DNA of 64,000 nucleotides from Lobulomyces angularis (lineage: Eukaryota; Chytridiomycota; Chytridiomycetes; Lobulomycetales; Lobulomycetaceae), in assembly GCA_027604685.1 (NCBI GenBank), contig JADHYX010000046.1, positions 1,908-65,907 of the forward strand. The letters run 5' to 3'. Of this stretch, positions 21,947 to 35,045 are shown one piece after another; position 1 is the stretch's first letter; every line of letters starts with the position of its first letter. The notes under the pieces were generated by a model. It worked only from the letters and a program-made list of their open reading frames with translations. It searched no databases and was not told the origin of the DNA. A program made the position numbers and the translations under genes.

Positions 21947-24476
21947 ATGTCGTTTTCAACTTCACAAGTTAGCTCTTCTTCAATTTCTTCTATATCTACG
22001 CAGTCTGTATGACTTCCTTTTAAAAACTATTTTAAACATTAATCTTTTTATACCTCACTTATTTCTAGTCGCAGCTCATTCATAATTTTTACTCGAAGAT
22101 TGTACATATTATTCTACATTCAAGATTGTCAAATTTACCACCATCCTCCAAATTGAATAAGTGGTTTAATTTGATCACTAGAGACATTCCTGAAGTTAAA
22201 AAAGCTCTTAATTTTTACAAACAAAATAAACCACCACTTTACATCTTAATATTTAATAAAAATAATATACTACTAGAACAATACCAACTGACTCTTGCGT
22301 AAGTTTATTTATCCTAAAAATTTTAAAATTAACTTCTGACAATTTAATTTTTTATTTTTTTTTTAAAAAAATCTTACTTTCTACAATAAAATTATTTTAA
22401 AAATATAAAAGTTTTAAACAAAATGATGCCCTTGATTCTCAATTACCAAATATATACAAAAAAGCTGTCATGTTTTTTAGATCTTTATATTCCATAGTAC
22501 GATTACTACCAGCATATTATTATTTAAAAAATAACAATTATCTGTCTTACCGATTATCATCAAGCAGAGGCTTAAATGGAAATGAATCAAGTTTGGAACA
22601 ATTTCACTCCAATAAAGATATACGAAAAGGAGTAGATGAAATGGATTTGGGTTCGATTGAAACTTCGCTAGGGTATATTTACAGCAGAATATTTTATTCT
22701 TTTTGTTAAATATTGAATCTATATATTTGTTAATTTTTTTTTAAAAAAAAAAAAGAAAAAAAAATATTAATTAAAATTTAAATTTTACATAGTATATTTT
22801 CACTACATGTAAATTACAGAACTGATTTTACAGCTTTTCCATTAGATAAACAAATTTTACGACATTCACATTCCACTACATCCTTATCACGAGAGGAAGA
22901 TTTTTATAGAACCAAATCTAGAGCAAATTCTATAGAATCAAAAAATTACACTTCAAGTATTGCAAGCAGTGCAGGGTCTAACAATTCGTCACCAAGAAAC
23001 GACAGTCCTTTACTCTTCGGAACTAGTTTGCCGATGAGGCTGACAAGGGTTCCTAGTAATAGTTCAGTTAACAGTCCTCCATCTCCTGACACTTCAAAAC
23101 CTGTTTCCATAAATCAATTATCTTATCGAAGGCATAATCATCAGTTATTTAGACAACGGGATAAACGACTGTCACTACAAATCTCTCAGAATTCACGTAT
23201 GTATTGAGTTATATAGTCGTAACCTACTTAATTTAATTTTCTAGTTCCAAGTTCCCACCAACTTCCAATTTTTACACCTCCTTCTCTTGGATCTAGCTTG
23301 ACAAATAATGAACAACACAAAATAATTTTCGAAACAGATCCAGCACCGTTTGGAATTGTTTCAAATTCCACTCCAAACTCACCTTTAAAAAAAGTTGAAA
23401 GTTTTGGAGAATTTGGAATTTTTAAAATGGATCCTACTCCATTCGATGTGGAAGCCTCCAGCCCTATACCAATCAAAAAAACTACTTTTCCGTCTTCTTA
23501 CAGAGATTCAATAAGTCCTTTAAATCCTATTATGTTTACCCCAAAGGAAGTTGGTTATTTTGAGGGAAAGCCATTTGTTGAGGGATCACCTCCTTTAGCG
23601 AAATATTTGGTAAAAAATATTATTGACTTTTTTTTTTATATGCATTCCCTTAGATGGTGGATTCAAGTCTAAAAGAATTTATTCAAGACACTTCAAAAAA
23701 ATTAACTGAGAAAAAATCAATTTCTGCTCTCAACAATCAAAAGATTTCAACACAAACTCTATCTGCAAAGAAAAGCCAGGTAAAAATGAAATTTAAAGTA
23801 GTTTTTAAATTATTTTTGTTAGCAACAATTGGCGTTAGATAGATTTAAAAATTTGCAGTCGATACATGGATCATTTTCGGACTCTATTAATCAAAAAGTT
23901 TCGGCTTCAGTGGTAAAAGAGGAAAAGAAAATTGATAATTCTAAGAATGAACTGGGATATTTGTTCGAATCAACTGAAAAACCGGAGTTAGTTACATCTG
24001 GAACATATGAAAATAAGGAGGTTGACGGAGCTGTCGCAGGAGGTGAAACGGATTTGAAATTAAACAATGAGAGTAGTACTGATACCGAATTTTTGAAGGA
24101 TAAGGCGGATCATGTTAACAAAAAGGAAATGGAAAAAAAGTTGTTTAAATCTTTCAATAATCATTTTGAGCAGAAGTTGAGTAGTAAAGCAAACCCAAAG
24201 GAATTTAATTCAATGTCACTACCGATGCTTGTGACTGGTGAACGAAAATTTAAAAGTAATGTTGTGGGATCATTAGAAAGTGGCTTTAAGGAATATAAAA
24301 CTGATAATGACAATTTTTTTTCTCTGTCAGATGATAACGTGGATAATGTGAACTCTATTATAAATCCTCAGAACAGTGGTATTCGGGAAATACAAAATAA
24401 AAAAAAAATGGAAGATTCTCTGGATGATGAGCTTCTCTTTACAATGAGTGAGCTCGATGTTGGTGGTGAACCTTAG
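21947..24476 (+). CDS. atg13: Autophagy protein Atg13
   Basis: Regulatory subunit of the Atg1 kinase complex that starts autophagosome formation. The HORMA-type N-terminal domain begins after a Ser-rich leader and one intron: SQLIHNFYSKIVHIILHSRL, then SKLNKWFNLITRDIPEVKKA. The LNKWFNL phrase is highly typical of Atg13. It continues with KQNKPPLYILIFNKNNILLE, YKKAVMFFRSLYSIVRLLPA and YYLKNNNYLSYRLSS. The remaining two-thirds is the expected Ser/Asn-rich disordered tail. It carries short Pro-Ser motifs that in yeast are TORC1/Atg1-regulated, though none is provable here. The extreme C-terminus, DDELLFTMSELDVGGEP, resembles the conserved acidic-hydrophobic end of fungal Atg13 proteins. The start follows from the long in-frame exon at 21947. 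Confidence 0.85.
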
Positions 24477-24690
24477 TTATTATCGTTTAAGATTTAATTT
24501 TTTTTTATTTCTTTTAATTTTTTAATTTAGTAGAAGAAACGCTTGATATACATATTATTTTATAATTTTTTTTCTATTATCTTATGGATATTTATATTAT
24601 ATTCTATTTCTAGTACTTTTGTTTACTCTATTATATTATAGTGGTTATAAAAAAAGATGATAGAAATCTGCAAATGCAACTTTGGCGTAT

Positions 24691-26810
24691 TCAAATGTTA
24701 ACGTAAAAAACACCGACTCGCGGTTCATTAAACATTCCTGCTAATACATTTCCCATCCTAACTAATGTAAAGTCTTTCCCAATGGGAATATTACTTTCTA
24801 TCCAATTGCTCTCTGCAATTCGCTCCTCTATGCTTTGCATTGCGTTATTGCTATTGCCATTTGAATTCTCTTCTGATCTAATCAAATGAAAACTAGGGTT
24901 GATCAGTTCTGCATTCAGTTTGGAAAAAAAAGTGTAATCGAAATGGTGATCTTCCTCATCAAATTTTTGTGGTGCACCTTCACTCCTCAACTTTCCTTTT
25001 TTAATTTTTTTAAATTCTTCTTCCAAAGTTCCATTAAAGTTAAAACAATCTTCACTCTTTCTTTCAATATTAAAATTAAGTTTCGGTTGTTGTTTTTGAT
25101 TCTCATTACTGGTATTATTCTCATAAGGAGTGTTGCTGTAGTCATAATTATCAGTTGAAGAAGAATTAACAGTATCAGCAGAGTTTGCAGTATCTGTTGA
25201 GGAAGTGCTGTTACTTCTGGATCCTATTCCGTTATTAGGTCTATAAGGGGTATTTACAGCACCAGACAAACCTCCATTAGCATTCATGCCCTCTGAATTT
25301 ACATTTTCGCTAAGTGAACCATACTTCAGTTTTTTGCTTAAGTTGCTAAATTCACTATTTTCATTTTCTAGTATTTTTTTACTCAAGCCAGAGTTTAATT
25401 CATCTAAATTTATAACCTTTTCCTCGCCAAATTTAAAATAGCTCTGAAATTTTAATTTGCATGGCCAGGTTACTTTTTTTTGTATTTGTTCCATTACGTT
25501 TAATGTGCGGTTCAGATAATTTTCAGTTTTATTTATAACTAACATTACTGTAAATGTTCCTTCTACTTTTTTTTCATGCATATTTATTGTTTGAAATGCT
25601 AGTTCAATGTGATATCCTTTTTTTTCTCCCTCTTCTAAAGCATGTGTTAAAATTCCTAAAAAAATTTTTTCCTAAATATAAAATTTTTTTTTTTGTATTT
25701 ATCTACCTCTAAAACTTCTTTCCTTTTTATTAAAAACATCTTTTAAAATTGAGCTCTCAGTAAAATAATCTTTTATATATTTATTATAGATTTCAATGCC
25801 TTGTTTAGAATTTGCAAATCTAATATCATTATAAATGGAATTTTCAATGTATGGGCCGATTGAAGGGGTTCCTATGGCCTCCTTCATAATTAAAATAAAA
25901 CAACCCATGTATGCAGAATGACCAGGATCATACATTCCAATCAAGACAGGACCAACCATCATAGAATAATAGTGATTCGGAATAGCAATATCATCACCTC
26001 TGATAATTTTTGTCTCCAAAAATGAACAAGTTCTTGGAGGAGGCGAGTTTAAGAATGGATCAAGATCAAATCTGGATACAACTTTTGCACCTAACTGATC
26101 GGTAATTTGGCCTGAAATCTTTACATATGATTTATTAGTGCTGTAAGAATAAAGTTGAAACTACCTTAGTTAGACTGTTTTTTAATGATTTCCATCTGCA
26201 GGAACCTTCAAATTCAGTTTTTAAAGTCTTTGTTCCATTCCTGGAAGTATCTTCAATGCTTCTGGTTGCATTTTCTATATTAATTTCCATAGGATACGGT
26301 TTAAATGCATTTGTAGCTCTGTCAATGGCAAATCCTTGCCACACTGTAATACCGTAATCCATTCTTAAATACAAATTTCTCCAATCATTACACGTTAAAA
26401 ATTCGTTGGAGGAGCATTTTAAATGATACATATTAGCAATGTTTTGATCTAAGCGAAATCTTTCTTTTGCAGCAATTTTGAATATTTGCGAATGAGGTGA
26501 GTTATACAGTTGATACCAAAATTTTGACACTTGCATTAATGCAAATCCAGTCGGCGATAATGGAATATGGTATTGAATGAGGTAAATTATTACTTCTTCT
26601 GGTAACTTTTGAAAGGCACCTCTATGTGAATTTACAGACTAAATGAAATTTATTATGAGATATTCAATAGCATCAAGGCTTACCCAATTTTTTAAATACA
26701 TATATTTTGAGTTATAAATTTCTTTTGTAAAATTATTTAGTAAAGTTGGAAATTTTTTTTCAATTCAAACCTCTGGAATTTTTGGAAGGACTTGATGAGG
26801 AATTTCCCAT
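24691..26810 (-). CDS. F-box-like protein with N-terminal myristoylation-type start
   Basis: Exons join to give MGNSSSSPSKNSRE at the N-terminus, with Gly2 and Ser6 as in N-myristoylation sites. A short helix (IYNSKYMYLKNW) follows, then an F-box-like segment (AFQKLPEEVIIYLIQYHIPL, SPTGFALMQVSKFWYQLYNS) that would bind Skp1. The downstream region has a Trp-containing motif (FLTCNDWRNLYLRMDYGITV), RSIEDTSRNGTKTLK and PNHYYSMMVGPVLIGMYDPG. After a Ser/Asn-rich insert (25100-25330) the C-terminus is conserved-looking, SNIPIGKDFTLVRMGNVLAG. I do not recognise the substrate-binding part. It resembles uncharacterised F-box proteins with a PNHYYS-like core, possibly a beta-sandwich. It diverges from a deubiquitinase gene across 341 bases. 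Confidence 0.6.
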
Positions 26811-27151
26811 TTTTAATAATAAATAAACGATGAGGTAATAGTAAATATTAAGTAAAGAAAAAAAAAAAAAGATGGTTTTTGATGAGAAATTATATAAAAA
26901 TTTTTTTCAACGCGTTCAATTTTCAAAATGTAGTAGAAACGCGTTTCGTCATTGGCTTTCAGGGAAATGCATTTAAGTAAATTGTTAACTAAAAAAAAAA
27001 TTAAAAAAAAATGTTAAAATTATGACAACAATTTTTTTTAATTTAATTGCCATCCGTTTCTCTTAATTTTTTGACTATAATTTCAAAATTTGCCAATTTT
27101 TATGTTTGAAAGATTTTCAGGGCTTTTTTTTGAAAATTTTTTTAAGGAAAT
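26811..27151. promoter_or_regulatory. Divergent F-box/USP promoter with two ACGCGT boxes
   Basis: The only sequence between two divergent start codons. It contains ACGCGT at 26910-26915 and again at 26939-26944, each flanked by A on the left and T on the right. In ascomycete fungi ACGCGT is the MluI cell-cycle box bound by MBF. Here the role is inferred from sequence and position only. Confidence 0.45.
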
Positions 27152-29382
27152 ATGCCAGATGTTATCTTAAGTACTGAAGAAAAAAATGTCATTACTGCTC
27201 AACTTCTATCTACTACTGGTTCAGAGGATGTAAATAAAATAACTGAACTGTTGCAAAAACTCAATTGGGACAAAGTCAAAGCTGAAAAAGAGTAATTTAG
27301 TTTTTCGAAGTTACTTCAAAATTTTATCAATATAAGTTTCATTAAAGCAAATTTTCTGCAAAAAATATATCTTTAAATATCAAATTAGATCTGATTGCTA
27401 ACAGAGTCATATTTTAGGTTATTGTCACTTTGTTCAGTTCCAAAAGATGCAAGTACGTTAAAAGGCTGCGAGAACGCTGGCAATACTTGCTATATTGATG
27501 CTGTTTTGTTTGCAATGTTAGCTACAAATTCAAATTATGATTTTCTTTTGACGAAAAAGAATCCTTCACCCCTTATCATTAAATTAAGGCTACTGACAAA
27601 CCAGTTAAGAAGTGGGGTTTTACTGAAAAAGGAATTTATGGAAGAGCTTCGGGAAAGTTTTATTAAATCTGGTTGGCAAGGAGGATTACACGATAGCCCT
27701 AGACAAAGAGTATTATTATCGTTTTTATTATATTTATATAGTTTAATTCTGTTGTAGAGGCTAACTGACAAAATCTTTAAATCCTTTACTACTCCTTATA
27801 CCAAATCACAAATGGATGCATCTGAATTTTTATCTTTTTTAAGTGACATATTAAGGATTCCTTTTATGGTGTTTTATGAGACTTTTTTCCATGGCGGAAA
27901 AGAAGAGGTGAAATTAAAAGGATTTTATCTTAAACGTTAAGTTTTATTGTAGGTAGATGATCACAAAGTATTAACTCAAAGGACTATAGAAATATCAATT
28001 GAAGAAACAGAATCAAATTTTCAAAAGATTCTTTTGAATCATTTTACTAATAATTATGTAAATGGCATAAAGCGCTTTGTGGAAATTGAGCAGTATAACT
28101 CTCAACCATTTTACAGTGAATTTGTTGGTGGTGGATATCAATCTTTACGGAAAAGAGGAATTACATTATCTTCAAAATCAGAATCAGTTGCATTAGATAC
28201 TCCATCATTTCAAAAGCGCAACAATTCCTTAAATACCACAAGTAGCAATATCGCTATTAGAACTCCAAGTATACTAAAAAATGATGATAACGATAGTGTG
28301 AATAATTCAAGTATTTTTCATGGCAGTAATGCCGTAATTCATGCTCCTGATGAATCATCGCTATTTAACTGTAGCCCACAGTCTTATAGTCCGGTGGACC
28401 AAGATCGTTCCTTTAGTTCAGTCGATGTTCTACCATCTTACGATTCCTTTTGCAAGTCAAGTGTAGTCTCTCCTTCTAATGAAAAGCAGGAAAATACTAA
28501 TAATATTTCCATGTTTGTTGATGGATGGAGAAGTATGTTTTTACTGCCGTACTTGACTTTTCAAAATGAGGTTTTATAAGATAATTGTAGGTAATCTAAT
28601 TTAAATCTCTGTGTAGACGGGGGATAGTTTTTCTCCGACAGAATTGGATGACACTAGTGATATAGCAAAGCACGTTGTTCCTATCATTATAAAAAGATAC
28701 AAATTTGAAAATGGCCTATCTTCAAAAACTGAAATTAAATTAGGTAAGTAAAAAAATAGAGATACTTGCTGCTGGCTAACTTTTTGTAATGTTTATTAAT
28801 AGATATACCTTTTGAGTTAGACATTACAAAATTTGTATTGGTGGATAATTTGGCTGCTGATTCTGAGAAAAATAATATTCCATGTAATGTATCAATCAAT
28901 TTTATTTTAAAGTTGAGAAGGTTTTATAAATAACTTTATTTTCAAAAAATTTATAAAAAACATTGATTTCAGTGCTGTATGTCATTTAGGTAATTCAACG
29001 CAAAGTGGCCATTACATTTCATATGGTAGTTTTTAAAAACTTCAACACTTATCGTTTTTAGGACAACTAGAAAATGGTACATGGCTCAAGCACGACGATT
29101 TCAAAGGAGTCAAAGTTAAAACGGATGATGAAGTAAAAGTAGAGCTTGGAACAAATGGGTAACCATCATTACTTAAATAAGATTCGTGTCATATGAATTA
29201 AGAATTTTTATTATTTCAGATACATTTTATTTTATGAGCTTTTAAAGAGACAGGAGATAGAAATAACTACAACAGAAAATGATGAAGAAATAGCGCACGG
29301 AATAATGGAAGAAGAATTAAGAAAGTATTATAACGATTCCTTAAGTAAAAAACCCAAGAAAGATAATTGCAAAATGCAGTAA
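27152..29382 (+). CDS. USP-family ubiquitin-specific protease
   Basis: Cysteine protease that removes ubiquitin. An N-terminal helical stretch leads to the Cys box KGCENAGNTCYIDAVLFAML, where Cys in NTCY is the nucleophile. The QMDASEFLSFL segment matches the USP Q.DA.EFL motif. The His box is QSGHYISYGQLENGTWLKHD, followed by YILFYELLKRQ. About nine exons join in frame. CYIDAVLF, with Asp-Ala after the nucleophile, is closer to CYLD-type boxes (CYLDS.LF) than to the usual CYMNS of USPs. An insert of about 150 Ser/Asn-rich residues (28150-28530) interrupts the catalytic domain, where many USPs carry insertions. The C-terminus is Lys-rich. Substrate specificity is unknown. Confidence 0.85.
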
Positions 29383-29624
29383 AAAACTAAAAAATGCATG
29401 CAAATGTATAATACAAAAAGCATCTTTCTACAATTAGAAAATAATTTTAAATGTAAGATTTCTATGAATAAAAATTACAGTTTCACTTATACATATTCAA
29501 ATTAATAAATCTTTTGAAATCTTAGTCATAAAATGTGTTGTTAATGTAAACGTTTAAAAATGGCCTTTTTTTTTTTTTTTTTAAATGGAACTTAAGAACT
29601 TAAGTTTTGATACTCCATAGGACT

Positions 29625-31208
29625 ATGTCAGAAGATTCTAAGTTTATAAAAATTACTAAAGCTTATGTACCGCTTGGTTTTATAACTTTTGGTGGACCTG
29701 CAGCACATGTTGCATTGTTGATGGTAATGTTTGAAGAAAGTTTGTTGGGCTAAATTTACAATTTTTTAGGTTAACTTTGTCGAAAAACAGAAATGGTTAA
29801 CTGAAAGAACATTTGCTGAACTGTTCGCTATTTCTCAATCCTTACCAGGTAATTAAATTTAGTTGTGTTTTAATTCCATTAATTAAATGGTAGGACCAAG
29901 CAGTACTCAACTAGCTTACGCTATTGCTTTAGTTGAAGGCGGTCCTCTTCTGGCTGTTTACAGTTTCTTTTTATGGAGGTATATGAAGTTTCCTTTGCAC
30001 TGACTAACCTTTTTTAGCATTCCTATGTTTATTGTCATGACAGCTTCGGGTATAGGAATTCAAGCAATCCCTTCATCCACTTTACCTCAATGGGCATACC
30101 ACCTTCAAAATGGTTTAACGAGTGCGGCGATTGGTTTAGTAGCCCTTGCTGCATATAAGCTTTCCAGCAAACTGATTAATTCAAAGTTGGAACACTTGCT
30201 ATTATTAATTGCTGCTAGTTGCACCATATGCATTCCAAACCAACCGTGGCTTTTACCAGCATTAATGATTTTTGGTGGAACTGTCTGTGTGTTTGCAGAA
30301 TTTGTAGAAAAGAAATATTTGAAAAAATCGAAACTTGAAGAAGAATTGGTAAACGTTGAAGATCAAAATGGCAGTTCTAATTCTTTAAGTATGGAAAACT
30401 TGGAGGTTGATTCCGCTCCAGATGTTTACATTAATTATACGGCTAAAGCTAGTTTAATGATTTTTATTGCTTGGATTACGTTACTTTTACTCTCCATCTA
30501 TTTAAGAACATTACAAATTAGACTTTTAAATGTTTTAGGAACTTTTTTTTTTACTGGATCCATTATATTTGGTGGAGGCCCTGTTGTTATTCCTCTTTTA
30601 AGTAATAACTATTTTGATTAATGGAAATATAAATGTTTTTTTTTTTTTTGTTTCCAGGTCAATTCATTGTAGCAAATGGCTGGCTTTCAGAAGCAGAATT
30701 TTTAATTGGTTTAGCCATAATTAATTCGCTTCCAGGTAATAAATTGAAATATTATTGTGTTTTTTAATTTGTGCATATAGGACCTATGTTCAATTTTGCA
30801 GCTTTTTGTGGTGCGTTGTCTGTGAGAGATTCTATTCCGATGTCCATTCTTTCAGCATTTTTTGCGTATTTAGGTGTGTTTTCACCAGGATTAATGTTGC
30901 AATCTGCACTGATTCCAATATGGAGCAAATATAGACAATTGGACACATTTAAATTATTTTTTAAAGGAGTCAACGCTAGTGCAACGGGTTTGATTTACGC
31001 AGCAGTGTATTTCTTATGTCAAAAAGCGTTGGTCGGTTTAATCGAAAATGGCATTGTTAATACCTATGCTGTTTCAATAAATGGTCATCCCTTTTTTATT
31101 GTTATTTCCTCTACCTCATTTGTCCTTTCAGGTTTTATGAATATTCCTACTCCAATCGTCATCCTTCTTGGTGGATTAGTTGGATTTTTATCTTACTTCG
31201 CTTCATAA
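29625..31208 (+). CDS. Chromate ion transporter (CHR) family membrane protein
   Basis: Two CHR halves in one chain, the long-form layout. The first half has YVPLGFITFGGPAAHVALL, VEKQKWLTERTFAELFAISQ, then SLPGPSSTQLAYAIALVEGG. The second half repeats it with TGSIIFGGGPVVIPLL, ANGWLSEAEFLIGLAIINSL and PGPMFNFAAFCGAL. Members in bacteria and fungi export or import chromate and sulfate; the true substrate here is unknown. Six short exons join in frame. A Glu/Ser-rich loop (about 30300-30420) separates the halves. The start ATG at 29625 precedes a short hydrophilic N-terminus and the first transmembrane segment. Confidence 0.9.
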
Positions 31209-31946
31209 TATATATCTCTTCCTTAAGTTATCTTTAATTACCAATATATACAAATTTTGCAAATTGAATTTCCACAGCACAGAAATTTACTGTAATGAAG
31301 ATTTTGACTGAGTTTCATTTTTGTGCTCTTATTTACAGGATAAAAAATAAAGTTAGTATTAGGAAGCTTTTGGAAATGTGGACAATTATTATAAAAATTA
31401 GAATGAATTGCCAAATTTTAAAATTTTTATTATCTTAACTATTTTTTAACTTCACTTTAAGTATAATGTATACTACCTGAATATATGCTCCTTATTTGAA
31501 AAGAAATATATAACCCAAAAATACAATAGAACTGCAATTATATTATACCATAAATGCATGTATATATGAAGTTGAGGTATTTCTTTCTTAATTAAGGAAG
31601 TTTGCGGTTCCAAAGCACTAATTAACGCATCATTGATCCATCTCTATTTCCTGCTTTTGGCCTTTGTTTTACAGGTAGCTTTTTGAAAATTTTTCTATTT
31701 AAGAAGCAACTTCAAGATGAAGATTAGGTGAAACTCATAATAATTAAGTTATTCAAAAGTGTTTGGAGTGGAAAAGAAAATTTAATTATATAGACTTTTT
31801 TTTATGAATTTTATTGTTGTAGAAACAATCTAAAATTAGAACAATTTACACGTTGCATTTTGAAGTTGAGGATATAGTACTATTCTTTTTATAATAATGC
31901 TTCAGTTTAAATAAAAAAAAAAANNNNNNNNNNATTGACCTACTCA
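31209..31946. other. Intergenic region with assembly gap
   Basis: AT-rich sequence with no supported gene. Short open frames of up to about 50 codons (for example near 31300-31440) have no recognisable pattern. The ALA dehydratase start lies only 13 bases after the gap, so its promoter may be incompletely represented. Confidence 0.45.
31924..31933. other. Assembly gap (10 N)
   Basis: Ten ambiguous bases mark a scaffold join of unknown true length. Adjacency of the chromate-transporter and ALA dehydratase genes is therefore an assembly statement. Confidence 0.99.
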
Positions 31947-33375
<1,429 letters not shown>

Positions 33376-33742
33376 CAGTTTTACTTTAAATTGTAGGGGG
33401 AGACTGCAGTTATTTATTGCAACTTCTAAGTTTTATTTATTTACAATAAGAGAAAAATGTAAAATATATCGCAATTCCACATTATTTTCAATATCTGTGT
33501 GGACAATAATAATACACTACACCATGCGATATTTTTAAAAAACTCACCATATACAATGAAGTTTGAGTATGAAAAGGAAAAGAACGTAAGGTTTTTTTAT
33601 GGATAATATCTGAAAAAAAGAAAAAAATCTTAATAGTACATTTCCAATAAGCAAAAAAAAAAAAAAAAATTTTCTAAATTTTACATAATTTATATTCATA
33701 TATTTGTGACAATTTTTCATTATCACCAAACGAGTATCTTTA
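33376..33742. other. Intergenic region between hem2 and pdx3
   Basis: About 370 bases with AT-rich sequence. A minus-strand open frame (33544-33729) is homopolymer-rich and unconvincing. No RNA gene is seen. Confidence 0.45.
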
Positions 33743-34785
33743 ATGGCACTTTTAACAAATGTAGCTGCAATGAGAAAGTCTTATCAAGGTGAAACATTGT
33801 TTTTTTGAGTGAAATAAATTTTTTTTTATCTTTTTTTTTTTTTTGTAAACAGGATGTCTTTTAGAATAAAATTTTTCTAAAAATCCAATCAAACAATTTG
33901 AAAAGTGGTTTAATATAATAACACCAATGCTAAAAAAAAAAGGAGATGGTATTTTTCAAAAAAAAAAAAAATAATAAAATATAACGTTGTAGAACCAAAC
34001 GCAGTGACATTATCTACATGCGGAAAGGATTTAAAACCCAGTTCTAGAGTAATTCTGCTAAAAAGTTTCAGTGATGACGGATTTGTCTTTTTTACAAACT
34101 ACAATAGTAAAAAAAGTAGAGACTTGATGGAGAATCCGAATTGTTGCTTAAATTTTTACTGGAACTTGCCGGGTGGTTTGGGTATATTATAAAATTTTTT
34201 TATGATGAATAATGATTAAAAACAGAAAAAAAAAATTTTTTATTTTATTCATATTCTATACTTAATTTATTTTTTAGTTAAATCTGTGAGAATTGAAGGT
34301 AGCGCAGTTAAATTATCTGAAAAATTATCTATAGATTATTTCAAAACTAGACCGCGAGAATCTCAAATTGGTTTGTTTTTCCATTTCTTTTTATTATTTT
34401 ATTTTTTACTTTTTTGCTTGGAAAAATTTTTGATAAGTGGAGTGATTTTCATAATATTTTTTTTTTTAGGTGCATGGGCTAGTGCACATCAATCGTCCGT
34501 GTTAAAAGGAGGAAGAGAAGAGATGATGTCAAATTTGGAAACTGCACGTAATATGTTTGCTAACGAAAGTATTGATATACCAAAGCCTGATTTTTGGGGT
34601 GGATATAATATTAATCCTACTAAGATTGAATTTTGGCAAGGAGGTTTTGGTAAAATTTCTCCCAACACTTTGTATTCGATTCACAATGTACAATATTTTT
34701 TTTGAATCAATTAGGGCGAATGCATGATAGATTGGTATATAGCAAAGATAGTGAGGAGTGGATACTGGAGAGATTCAGTCCATAG
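33743..34785 (+). pseudogene. pdx3: Pyridoxamine 5'-phosphate oxidase, in-frame TAA near the 5' end
   Basis: PNPO makes pyridoxal phosphate using FMN. Most of the protein is present: MRKSYQ at the start, [16 protein letters not shown], then [85 protein letters not shown] and the family ending WILERFSP. Five introns splice normally. In exon 2, however, the reading is CLLE-TAA-NFSKNP. Every AG acceptor that preserves the downstream frame leaves this TAA inside the exon. TAA is used as a normal terminator by neighbouring genes. One substitution would restore an ordinary codon, so the options are sequencing error, a recent null allele, readthrough or editing. The rest shows no decay, so I list it as a disrupted gene with moderate confidence. 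Confidence 0.6.
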
Positions 34786-35045
34786 TGAATTATTAATATT
34801 TATTTTTTAACATAAAAAATAGTTTCACCATTTCTACCTTTATAATTATGAAAAAAGTAATGAATGTATGTAGTTTTCACATATATTTAATGAAGCAGCG
34901 CAAATGGGAATATCGCTATATATAAATTTATAAACAAGGTATTATACCAAAAATAAAGAAATTCAAAAAAAAAAACCAATTTAAATTAAGATGATTAAAA
35001 TTGAATAGTAGCATGTACAAAAAAAGAAGAGATGAAAGACCATTA

